Below are positions 51,994-63,772 of a DNA stretch of 64,000 nucleotides, piece after piece. The DNA comes from Mansonella perstans (Eukaryota; Nematoda; Chromadorea; Rhabditida; Onchocercidae). Position 1 is the stretch's first letter, and every line of letters starts with the position of its first letter. The notes under the pieces were generated by a model. That model saw only the letters and a program-made list of their open reading frames with translations. It did no database searches and was not told where the DNA came from. The stretch lies in NCBI GenBank assembly GCA_037074765.1, contig JBAMDO010000580.1, positions 558,001 through 622,000 of the forward strand, given 5' to 3'. The position numbers and the translations under genes are program-made.

Positions 51994-53582
51994 TTAACTA
52001 ACATCTTTCGTATTATCGAGTCCCTGTCCTAGTTTCTCGGACCAGACTGTTAGGCACGCTAATGCATTCAGGAAAATCAACAATTGTAGATACGCGTATA
52101 GTGACGGTGTCGTATATGGATGATATCCATTACCGGCATCTACACCCTGAAAATTTTAGTACTAATTTTGGCAAAAAAAAAAATTAGAAAATTATAGATA
52201 GGAATATTGGGACATTGTAACGCTTATAGCTTTTTGAGATCGATTCTATTCTTCAAGAAAAAGGACAGCAGGGAATATAGATGCCATAAATATTTTTTGT
52301 GTCGTTTTTTTGTTAGTTGCATATTTATTTGTTCTATACATAGCAAAGTGGACCTGATGACTTTTAAGCTTGGTGGATCCAAAACGAGTTGAAGCAAAAG
52401 CCTGAGCTGTGTAAACTGCATCATCCCGTTGCAGTTCAAAATATGGTCGCCCACACTGAACGATTTTTAATGAAGTGAGAAGCATTAAAAGTTCCAAAAA
52501 TTTCTCGATCAGAACATAAGCTCAATTTTTAAAATCTCGGAACTCACTGGTTTATTTCCCTCACCCATATAGCGGTATTCATATTCGATACGCAGCATAG
52601 GACGTCTTTTTGTTTCTTGCCCATGATTTTTCGAATTGGCCGATAGAGCAGAACGGTTGCGGAAACGTCCACTTTCTGTAATATCGCTTTTTCTAGAGTG
52701 CTAAAAGGATGGAAATTCAAGTTTCTAGGCTAACTTTGAGTGTGTTGAATTTCATGCTGACGTACGTTAAATCCTAAAAATTCGTTTTTATCTCACTTAA
52801 CTTGAGTTTTAAGAAAGAAAGTCTTTGGTTCCGGGTAGACTGCTTTAGTTTGACCAGTATCTGCATTGACTGCATTAACGGAACCTTGCCGTATCTCAAC
52901 AATTAAATTGTTGGGAAGAAGTGATTGCATTTCTGTCAAATCCATGTAAGCTTCTTCAGCTGCCTGAAAGCTTTTCTCCGTTCTTTCTTTCAAGTAATAA
53001 ACGAACGAAAACAGTCAGATTATTTGGCTATCTATCGAAGCCTCATAGAATTGTGAATGAGAATTTGAGGTCGAACTAAAATAAACTGAAGTTCAGGTTT
53101 TCTTAATGTACTTACATCTTGGATAAGAGGATCACTTTTTCCGGCAACGTTAACGACTAAATGACAAATTTTTGGAGGCCGAGATTGATCCATCAAACGT
53201 TCCAGCAATCGATTAGCCAAGATTTCAGCAAATGTATCAGTGCGGCTGAGGATTTATTAATTAAAGCATGCATTTCTAGTGAAATTCGCTAGAAAATTTT
53301 AACTTTGCCTCATAAATCTGATTCCTATCTTCTGATTTTGATCCGTTCTATTGCAATATTTGAAACAGTTTCTCCTAAAGACTTTAAGAAAATATTTGAG
53401 TGAGGAATCTTTCTATTCTTCGCAAGTTTTAATAGCAGAATTTCCGAAGCAATATACCGACGAGGAATCGTTCCATACAAGAATGAAGCTAGGAAACCCA
53501 CAGTTTGTTCAATTTCAACCAGCATCTCTGGAATAGTGATTACTGTTCTGTTAAAATCGACAAATTGTTCAGGAATGGGCAT
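51994..53582 (-). CDS. fog-3: Tob/BTG family protein, FOG-3 orthologue candidate
   Basis: Tob/BTG proteins recruit CCR4-NOT deadenylase. In C. elegans the family member FOG-3 directs germ cells to sperm fate. Six exons join in frame to 274 residues: 53458-53582, 53116-53245, 52802-52963, 52548-52700, 52354-52455, 51994-52146. The BTG domain covers about residues 18-140. MLVEIEQTVGFLASFLYGTI corresponds to Tob MQLEIQVALNFIISYLYNKL. FAEILANRLLERLM corresponds to FGEELERLLKKK. CHLVVNVAGKSDPLIQ corresponds to RCIHIGEKVDPVIEQ. LLPNNLIVEIRQGSV corresponds to NLPQDLSVWIDPFEV. Later AFASTRFGSTKLKS matches Tob TFAATKFGSTKMKN. The last exon ends in a hydrophobic stretch not known in Tob and may be mis-modelled. 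The ATG follows an acceptor (TTCTAG) directly. Confidence 0.82.
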
Positions 53583-53584
53583 CT
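53583..53584 (-). promoter_or_regulatory. Acceptor abutting the FOG-3-like start codon
   Basis: On the minus strand ATTCTAG is followed immediately by ATG. It is either a spliced-leader site with a zero-length leader or a cis acceptor for an upstream exon. Confidence 0.4.
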
Positions 53585-56031
53585 AGAATAATTAAAGATT
53601 AAGCAGACAATCAGATTAGGCAGAAAAGACTTGCCTTATAGATCTGTTGAAACGAAGATGTATATAACACTGCCGCTCACTATGAAAGTTCGTAAGAAAA
53701 CTTTTTGGAACAATACTGCTTATTCAAATCTTGGAAAATATGCAAATTTTATTTACATCAGATGGGCACAGATTTTGCTCTTACACTTTAGAAAATTTAC
53801 TTTTTCAGAATAACTGTGATAAAATGGAAATTATTAAACTTGTTCGGCAATTATTTAGCTGAATTTAGAGACTGAACAACTTATTTAGATTCTGCAGGGA
53901 AACTCCAGAAATTTGAATTCAATAGTGGTTGTGGTTTGACATTCAGTAATTAAAAATGCGGAATAGTTTTCCTGAATTTATTAAAAGTTTTGAACTTCCA
54001 CTACTTTGTATGAGCCTCACAGGTTGTTAGAATGTTATCAGTGATGAATTGCTTTAGTGAAGCGATATATATATTTTTTTTTTAATTGAATGAAATAATT
54101 AAATTTTAAATCAAATATGATCCCACAGAATAACAAATGAAAAGATAAATTAAATGAAATTTTTATTTGGTATTACAAAACAATGCACCAGCAACACTTC
54201 ATAAGGGAAAAGCTAAATCTCAAGTTACTTCCAAAGAAGTTCATAATAATCATCAAAACAACAAATCAATAAATCTTGTTTGCGATTTTCCTCAATGAAA
54301 TGTGTAGTAGCACTGCATTTGAGTGTAGGCGACAGCTACCAGAGCGAATCTACCATATAACTTAGAAAACAAAAGGACTAGAAACATACACATCAAGAAT
54401 ACAAAAAGGAGCATATTGTTTACCTGTTTGGACATCCCTGACCTGATTCGACAGTTTTTTTTTTCCCTTTCATCTTTTATCATCTTTTAGCCTCTACTTC
54501 CTCTTGTCAGAATTTTTCATCTGGCACAACAAGCAAATAACATGAAACATTTGCAATTTATGCTTACGAACTACAGAATTTAGCATTCGAAATGTCCAAT
54601 CATTTTATGCATGAATTCTTAGACGGGAAATTCCTTTCGCTTGTATATTGCAAAGGAAACTAAAATTTGATCAGTTCAATTATAAAAACTTCCAATCTCC
54701 TTGGTTTAAAAAAAAAAAAATATGCAGAACAAAAAAAAGATAAAAAAAATGAATGCTTGAGAGGAAATTATGCTCAAATGAAAATTTGTTTTAAAGATGC
54801 ATGAATGCATATTTGAGTTCATTCATATCACAAGGAAGTTCAGATTAACCTTCAACTTTTTAAATTAATTAAGGATGAATTGCAATCAACTTTCACAGTT
54901 GTTGCTAAAAAAAGTCCTGAAGAAGAATCTCTTCCACAGAATGAAAAGAAGGAATGATGATGTGAACTGAAGGTATTAATGTCGAAACATGGTGAAAACA
55001 TATCTGCAATGTAGGGATCATCCTTAATAACACTAATTAATAATTTTACATTGATTACTTTCAACGAACAAGCATATGCAATAAAATATATTGTATGCTT
55101 TTCATGGCAGTAGAAAAACGAATTTAAGAGAATGTGATTTCCAGCAATTACTGCAAATGGTGGAAATCATACTGTAAAAAAATCATGTACATGAGCGCAC
55201 CATAATGTCGAGATGAATATCCTATAAGCTATGCGCATGCGTATTCAATGTAAGAAAGTTTTGACAAAACTTTAAGTATACAGATACAATGTCATTATAA
55301 TATACAATGAACTTAAGGATTTGAGTAGCAAATAAAAAAAAAAAAAAAAAAAAACCTAAACTTCTAAAGTTTTTATATCTTTCTGTGAAATTACCCGTAA
55401 ATAATAAAAAGAGGAAAATGTCTATAAATTGATTTATGAGTAACATACGATTCGATTCAAGAAAATGAACTCCGTCAAAAAGCAACGAATGATAAATTAA
55501 AAATAACCGCCGAAAATGAACTCATTTCTTTTGCTTTTCAGTAACTTTTTAATTGAGGAACGACACCTGGAATTGTTCCAAAAAAATACTTGGAGAAATG
55601 AAAAAAAAGTGAATTTTGGTGAAATCAGCCCTAACAGAGTGAATAAAAAAAATTTACTGTCAGAAAATGCGTTAAAACTAATGTGAAATATAAAACAATT
55701 TATTGGTCTTTAAAGCTCCAGGAGACATCTAATTTGTCTCGATTGCCAGTCGAATGCTTTTAGATGTCAGTTTTTCATGTTTTGTTTCAATCTTTTCCTC
55801 CGAAATCTTTCAAACAAAATTTAAGAATAAATAAGCAAATAAAAGGAAAATTTAGATTAACTTGTGCAGCCCAATAGTTTTTTTTTTTCTTTAACATATG
55901 GTACGAACTAAAACAAGCAGATATATTGCCATATATAAAAAAGCACATCATATCCTGCAGTATTTTTGCAAATAGGTATCGCCTCTGATCTGACAGACAA
56001 TTTCTTGAATAGCTCAATACATTGAAACTGA
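53585..56031. other. Intergenic, FOG-3-like 5' region and mevalonate kinase 3' end
   Basis: AT-rich with several poly(A)/poly(T) runs (about 54709-54720, 55334-55352). Short hydrophobic frames appear random. Presumably contains the promoter of the FOG-3-like gene. Confidence 0.5.
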
Positions 56032-59000
56032 TTAATTCGTGAGTTTTTTGTCGTGGTGATGAAATGATGGAGTTGAATGAGAAGAAGAATCGGTAACTGT
56101 ACTCGTTGCGGTGCTCTGTGTTCCGGTCATTGTGGTGCTGGGCACAACAAAGAGATCAGGCTTGCTATTATGACAAACCACTCCTGGACCACCAAGCGGA
56201 GGTTGCCATAATTCGTAATCCAGTTTTGTCAGCTCATCTTTGATCATTGATAACACAGTTGCTGATGTATCTGCAAATAATAAGTGTACATTGACAAACA
56301 GTAGAAAGTCAGAGGTAGGTAGACTAATGGAATAACCAATCAGATTTTAATGGCTAATAAAATTCTATAATCAGACTTAGACTCACAAGCTTAATTATCA
56401 TAAATCATGAAAGGGGAATGAAATATTGTGAAGGTCAGACAAAGAATAACTAAGAACATGAGAGAGAAAAAGAGAAAAAATGATTAATTTTAACATATTT
56501 TTTTTAAAACGTAATGTTATTTTTTATAATTTTAGCTTCTGATATCTAGATATGATTATTCAATAGCCTATTTTTTTCTCATATCACTCAGTTCAAAAAG
56601 ACAACAAATGCTTAAATACTTTATGTCAAATTTGCATCACAAACCTGCGAAGAGTCTATTTCTTAGAAGAATTAAACATAACTGCAATAAATTTTAGTAC
56701 CTGGTTTTAAAAACGCAAAAACGCTTCCACCACCACCAGCACCAGTCATTTTCGGATGTATCCCGTACCGTGCAAGTAATGTACAAATCTGATCAATTTT
56801 TGGATGACCAACACCCAGTGCGATCAGTAATTGATTGTTTATTCGACATAAATCCTAAAATAAAAGTGAAACTTTAAAACAGTAACGAGAACTTTGCACA
56901 ATTTCACTTAAAGAATAATTTGGACAGTATTATAGAGGACCGGTAATATATATATACACATATAATGAAAAAGTTAAAATTCTCTTCTCGCCATTGAAAA
57001 AAGGTATCAACCAAGAGGTAAAATGAGAATGTTAATTTTTCCTTCATATGCTTATTCTCTTAATGCTAATAAATTAATAATGAAAAACACGCATGATTCA
57101 AAAGAAGAAAATAAAAAAATAGCGAAGAAAGTTAAGAATTGTGTTTTCAACACAATTTTCGCATGCACTTTTTTGAAACAAGCGCGGTGCGCAATCAAGT
57201 GTTAAGGTTAGAGAAGCATCAAAGACAGATTAAACTTTCTTTCAATTGAAGTTCTTTATTTTTTTTTTTTTGAATTATAACTTAGGGAAAGATCGGATAG
57301 ATGAACAACCACTGGAAAAGAATAACTTTTTTAAAGTATATAGTAAACAGATGAACAACCACTGGAAAAGAATAACTTTTTTAAAGTATATAGTCAAATT
57401 AAGATAAGTAAGAGAAAGAAGAAATGCTCAAATGAATACCGAGAAAAAGAGAACTAAAGACCAGTTCTAAATCTTGAAATTTAGAATTAAAGTGATGGAT
57501 TTTTTCCGTACAGCTTACATTGAGCTTAGAAAAGATTTCGGCAAGCTGTTCTCGTTCATATTTCTCTGAATTAGTTCCCGAAATACCACTAACTGCAGAA
57601 GAGTTACTATTACGTTTATCACCAGCGGCATAAGAGCTTTCTCGCGGTAAATGAACTGCACTACTCGGTTGTTGCTGTTGCTGCTTTTGCTGAGAATGTC
57701 CACTGGACTGCAAAATTCACAGAAACACTAATTTATTCTTTTTAAGAAAAACTTAAAAACATTAACAAGGCAAAAGGAAATTATTATATGAACACATTCA
57801 AAACAATAATCAATTAGTAACAAAACATACAAAAATAAAGTGATGAAAATTATTAAACAGTGGCTTCCAATTTTTTTTTTTGAAAATATTTAAGCTTCAG
57901 ATCTACAAAACTGAAAAAACTAAAAAGAAAGTCCGACTTGAATTTCGTTCAAAATCCACATCCCAATTATATTATCGAACGGCAAATTTGAAATTAAAAA
58001 TGAAGTACATCAGCTGCTAATTCTACAATACATAGAAAACATTGAGAGGATTATATAAATTATAAAATTTCTATATCACCACGTATTCCTCGTTCAAAGA
58101 ACCAAAAAAATCACCTTGATAAATTCATCAAATGTAGTTAATAAAACTACATTTGACTCTGCAAAGTAGTTAATAAAACTACGTTGCGGACTAAATTAGG
58201 TTTGCACGATACAAATATACATGCACGGTTACGTCTTCTAGTTGTAGTGACCAACACTAATTAAGCTACATAATGGAAATGGAGAAAAAACGAAAAATTA
58301 CAGCTGAAGATAACAAAAACATATAACATGCACATTTTCATTCATTAAGTAAAAAAAAATGAACTATGCTAATGACATACATTTAAACTGAATTCAAATA
58401 TTCCGGTTGCTCTAATTTTTATTATCTTTCTGTTATAATATCAGTCACTCAAACCAATATTTTATTAAAACCTAACGTATGCAATGCTTCCACTGATTTT
58501 AATAGCATTATTTGTATCAGAACAAAAGATCTGAAATCAAGATTTCAATCCTAACAACATCTTGGTTGTATATATCAATGTAGAAATAAAGAAATGAGAA
58601 CCGGACAACAAAAAATATAGTATAATGCCTATGTTACCTCTTATCATTACCAAATCATTCTTTGATTAATTCCTTTCACTTCCAAAAAAGATACACGACT
58701 AGTGACAGCTTAAGAAAACATTGACCTTAATTGAAAATGAAACTGTAGCAAAATTTCACTCAGCTATTAAATTTCACATGAAATCAATTATCTTCATGAA
58801 GTTTGTCAGTGACGATTAATTCCCATGAAAAAATCCGTTCTTTTGTTGGAAAATCTCACATACATAACTTACGCTTTTCATCCGAACCAATTCCAGCATA
58901 ACTTTATATACATATGCAAAAATGACTCAAAAATAAATTCTAATTTGAATTTTGTAACCTAAAGAAAAAGAAATGTGTACATATTTTTTCCAGATAAAGA

Positions 59001-62000
59001 ACAGAAATTCTCCACAACGTAAAATAGTTGGAAATAGACTGCGCTGACTTTACAACAATCTTTGCAATAAGAAAAGCATTAAACTGCATCCAAAATTTAC
59101 TTACAAACGAAAATTTACTTACGTAAAATTATAATCAAACCATGCTGACCAGTTACAATCTGCATTTAAAAAAATTTCATTCCAACATGCAACTCAGAAT
59201 TAGTTGCAAGAAAAAGAAAATTCAATCTAATTTGAAATACAAGGCTTTGTTAAAGTAGTAATTGTTACATCTTATTAGTCCAAGATGCCAAATTACTGCC
59301 TTAACGAATATCAGGATAACAACTATCAACCTCGAGTTCTCTTTTATCCAGCACTTTGACATCGATACAGAATAACTGATGAGTTAAATATTAAACACAT
59401 GATCTCAATATCACTATTTCTCACAGTTCAACCATAGAGAATAATGTTTAATCCTATTCAGTCTATTCCAAATCTATTCAAAGGCAAAAAAAGATGGAAA
59501 TTACCTGCAAAGATTGGTGTTCACCATCAGCATAAGCAGTAATAGCTGAGTTGTTACTATTTCTATCATTTGACGCCCTTTCATCGCCGCCATTTTCTTC
59601 CGCTGGCCGATGCAAAATTTTTGCTGCATCACGTGAGACAGCATCGATAGCGTCGAAAATTGATTCAACAACATCCGGAAACTGCAATCAGCACTTCTTA
59701 CTGAAGACTAATTTCTTCAACAACGGCAGTTAATTTTAAGGAAACTAAACTAACAAATATTATATTCCGAAGTTTATAAACATTGCTCAGCAAAAAAGGA
59801 TTAATTGATTCCCCACATATCTGACTGCCGTAGTTGAAAAATACATTTAAAATACGTATTATACCTTCACATCAAATTGGTTATCGCAAAAACCTCATTA
59901 TCCTTACTTTCTTCAAACGCTCTTTCACTGATTGTACCATTCGTGACGTGTTTCTTTCAACTTTTGAATTGACCAATATTACCCTGAGGTCGGGGAGACT
60001 GAAAACACTGACTTTTTTCCTATTACGCGGATCAAAAGTGCATCAGGACACAATTAACTTGTCGAAGATGCAGAACTATTTCTAAAAATAGAAAAAAAAT
60101 ATCAGAAGAATGAAAGTATGGGTGACGAACAGACAAATAAATACCGCACTTTTTTAAACAAAAAACATTCCAGAAACCATGGCTAAGGTAAAATGGAAAA
60201 AAAGTAACAGAGAAATGACGAAAACCTACTTTCTTAAGTGTTGAATGCATGTCCCAGGTTTGAAACATGCAACACCACCTGGAAAAGATGAAGATTTTGA
60301 AAACTAAGACTGTTTTTAGATCAGCATGGCAAAAACCCAATTTCCTGATTCTAAAAAGCAAAATTGTAAATTTAAATCGAGATATATCGATGAATCTATG
60401 GAACCTATTTATCTATGAAATCTCGATAACATTCCAGTTTGTGAAACATTAAAAAAAGAAAAACAAACCATAAGTACATACTGCCGCATCAAGTCCAGAG
60501 GCTCGCCCATGTATCAGTGATTCAGCCGCAGCTGACCATTTCCTGATCATGTCCAGGTGATGGTCACCCCATGTCAGCGATTCTTCGCCATTTACCTGTA
60601 TGAATCGAGAACCAATAAATTACCATAAATCTTACAAAGAGCTAAATTAAAAATACCATTAATCATCGCTTTTCAAAGATAAATTCTGATCTGACGCCCC
60701 ACCGCCAATCTCATGATTGATATAAAAATAGCATTCAAGACTTTCTAACTAAAAATTATAAAGACTCTAATTTCAGAGAGCATAAATAGAAAAATGTGTT
60801 CCGTAAGCAGTAAGTTTTGAGATGTAGCTTTCCTCACATTCCGGAACAATTATGATGATTTAAAAAAGTTCGAATATTTTCTTGCCATTAAATTGAGAAA
60901 AAACATCCGAAGATTTATTCTTAAGAATGAAAAATAATAAACAATGGGAAAAACAGAAAATAAAAGCTCACAGGAATTGATGGGGCGGGAATCAAGCCAG
61001 CTGTTTGCAGTAATGCAGCTGCAACGCAAACACAATATGCTCCTAAAGATGGATTTGTATTAGAATTTTAATAAAAAGAATGAACTAAACTGAAGGCTAG
61101 GAAAAATTTTTCAAGTTAAATTAGCTGAACTTAAAGAATTTGAAAACTTAAAAAGAAAAGTGAAATTTTATTTCGAAGTATTCTTAATATTACCTGACGA
61201 GCCGAGACCAACACAAGAGGGGAGTTTGAAGCGGATAGTAACTTTTACGGCAAGAATATCCCTGAAAATGCTAGCAAAAATTCATACTTATCAACTAATT
61301 CAACGAGATAATTGCACTGTAGGCAAAGATTCATAATTAAATGCACATGACCAAAAAAAAAACAGTGGTCCATTGAATGCGCAAAATTGCTTGAAATATG
61401 TCATTAGGGAAAAGAAATTTGAAATGGATACCTTTGTATCACTTTAAATACTTGAACAATAACATATGAGCAAAACGAAAATTTTTAAACTTAAGGACAA
61501 ACTTTTTTCGTTGAGCCACACCAAGGAGAAGATACCAGAAGGCCAGTATTGCTAAATGTTGTATACCGGATTGATCCTCATAAGATCCGCTTAGTTTTCG
61601 GGCTATAGGCACAAGTAATTCCAGGGATGGTGGCGATCCATCATCAACCGTGTATTCTAAAAGCAAAAAAAAAAACGAAAAAACTGAAATGAAATAGATA
61701 CAAATGTATTTTTAATGAACCGGAAAGTAGAAAGGACTCTATGGGATAAACAAAAAAAGAATGTAATAATGCTAAAAAATTCTAAAATAAAAAACATTAG
61801 TTTCTTTTTTTTCTTTGAAAAAAATCCTTCACTAGAATAGCATTACAAATATTCAGGATTCCTTAATCAGATATGAAATGACATTGTATAAAAAGCCAAT
61901 TGAAGACTTAGTTATTTTCCACAAAATCACTATTTTCAGCTTATTTTTATGCAAAGAAGGTAGGAATGGAAAACAAACCAGGAAGACGTTCACCAGCTCT

Positions 62001-62704
62001 CAAAAGATCCTTTAGTAACCAAGTTTTTTCAACACCGAGAGCAGGTAACGACAAATATATCCTACCATCTGCCGAAGTGAATAAGCTTATATAAGTGCGC
62101 AAATCTATCGAACCGGCAACTGCTGTCTGAAGCAAGAAATGCAAATGGATTTTTTATATAGTATTATTTATTACTTCACTGGCAAACAACTTATTTCCAA
62201 TAATACTTTTCGGCTTACCATACAAATAGATTTAGATAACTTAGGCATATATAAAACAAATAAGTAGATTCATTTACTGACTAAAATGTTTTAAAAAATA
62301 AATTAGATAAATATTGGTCCTATATTAAATGCTATATTAGTTGTTTAACCTATAAGCATTCAAGATCGTCCAAATGTTTATGTATTATTACTGTAGAAAT
62401 TTGAGAATGACAAAATTTAGATTTATGTCGCCTTCTTAAGCACAAACCCAAGAAGTTGACAAATGGAATTTTTTTACTACAATCAGCTAAAATATTTTAG
62501 GGATTTAATTAAATTTTAAAACTGAATGATGTAGTTTTTGAAATTCTGTTGAAAATTTCACAAAACACATATCCTTGAAAATATAAACTGGAAATAAGAG
62601 AAGAAACAAACTCGTCCATAGACAACAGCATGTTCACCAAATAAAATAAGCTTTCCAGGAGCACTTATATATAATCCACCAGAAGAACTCGATAAGGATC
62701 GCAT
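56032..62704 (-). CDS. mvk-1: Mevalonate kinase (GHMP family)
   Basis: Phosphorylates mevalonate to 5-phosphomevalonate in isoprenoid synthesis. Twelve exons join in frame: 62612-62704 (to 62772 if upstream coding exists), 61979-62126, 61503-61656, 61194-61261, 60972-61042, 60478-60595, 60230-60278, 59908-59998, 59505-59681, 57519-57707, 56701-56854, 56032-56270; about 516 residues from Met at 62704 (human 396). Motifs: SAPGKLILFGEHAVVYGR, GLGSSGAYCVCVAAALL (GHMP ATP loop), LIHGRASGLDAAV (with the catalytic Asp), RVILVNSKVERNTSRMV, and GVGHPKIDQI with KMTGAGGGGSVFAFLKPG. The extra length comes from a Gln/Ser/Asn-rich insertion in exons 9-10 and a Thr/Ser/His tail. The usual PPGAGLGSS reads PSCVGLGSS. 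The exact start is uncertain; phase allows an exon upstream of 62772. Confidence 0.92.
57299..57394. repeat. Tandem duplication, period 50
   Basis: A 46-base unit (AGATGAACAACCACTGG to AAAGTATATAGT) at 57299-57344 is repeated identically at 57349-57394, in a mevalonate kinase intron. Confidence 0.92.
58129..58155. repeat. Hairpin, 10-bp stem
   Basis: CAAATGTAGT and ACTACATTTG flank TAATAAA, and a related AGTAGTTAATAAAACTACGT follows at about 58165-58184. In a mevalonate kinase intron. Confidence 0.75.
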
Positions 62705-62772
62705 TGGCGATGTGTGCGTACTACTACTACTAGCTGTCAAAGGCCAGGACGATAATGCGGGTGAATCGCGAA

Positions 62773-63420
62773 CTGAAAATTGATACAAAACATCAAACAA
62801 AAAATCCAATCATCAAAATATTTCATCTTCGAATTTGTTGGTTTTTTTTTTTTTTTTTTTTGTAATGCGAATAATAATCAGAAGTATTCTCAAAACAAAC
62901 TATTCTTGATATGTCCGAAAATACACAAAAAAAAAAATTGAAAAAAATTATATGAATTTAAAAAAGTTTCGCAAATCAATTAAGAAGACATTGATGAAAC
63001 TAAACATAGAAAAAAGTTAGCAGTGAAATGTTTCAAACTATTGCATCATATTTTCTATGAATACAAAATTTTGATACAAAGAGATTCCTCTTTTGCCGTC
63101 AGATAGATGAAGGGAAAAGTATTATTTGAAGTTTATAGTGAATTCAAACGCTGTGCTGACGATGTTGAATACTGAGCAAGACATTCATGAAGTAGGCAAA
63201 CATCGGAACTCTGACCTTTTGTAATACAGTAGCTATCATCATATGATACAGTAAACCGCGATCGATCCAACTAAACATTCACTTTATCGACTTATGACTT
63301 ATCTTACTCAAAATGGCAAAAAATGCTTGCTTAAAGAAAATATATCACATAAAACCATGAAATCAACACATAAAACTTTCTAAATCTAAAGAACATGACA
63401 TTATGCACTATATTACCACA
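62773..63420. other. Upstream flank of mevalonate kinase
   Basis: Poly(T) at about 62841-62861 and AT-rich sequence. A first coding exon of mevalonate kinase may lie here or beyond the window, but none could be identified. Confidence 0.4.
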
Positions 63421-63540
63421 GTACTATATTACCATAAATTGCTACCTACGGTAATATATTATCATAAATTGCTACTTACAGTACTATATTACCATGAATT
63501 GCTATTTACAGTATTATATTACCATGAATTACTACTTACA
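63421..63540. repeat. Minisatellite: four 30-bp units
   Basis: Units at 63421-63450, 63451-63480, 63481-63510 and 63511-63540 share the pattern GTA(C/A/T)TATATTA(C/T)CAT(A/G)AATT followed by (G/A)CTA(C/T)(C/T)TAC(A/G). A partial unit precedes them. Confidence 0.93.
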
Positions 63541-63772
63541 GCGTTAAGTAATCAGGGAGTTATACCTTTAGGGGATTGAAATATGTTACTCTCAAATAAT
63601 GTATGCTTAAAAGAACTTTGTGAAAGGTTATCGCATTGAAACAATAAAAAAATACGAAGATAATGGAAAATGGTCGACGATGCTATTTGAAAAACACTTT
63701 TTCTTTCGGTTTTTCTAAAGGATGGTCAGAGACAGAAATAATGTCCAGTAACGATGGACAACTTGTAAGGAA

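Noticed and set aside
54292..54483. Small minus-strand frame with a hydrophobic stretch (possible membrane peptide)
   Set aside because: No acceptor-start arrangement, no homology recognised, and AT-rich DNA readily yields such frames.
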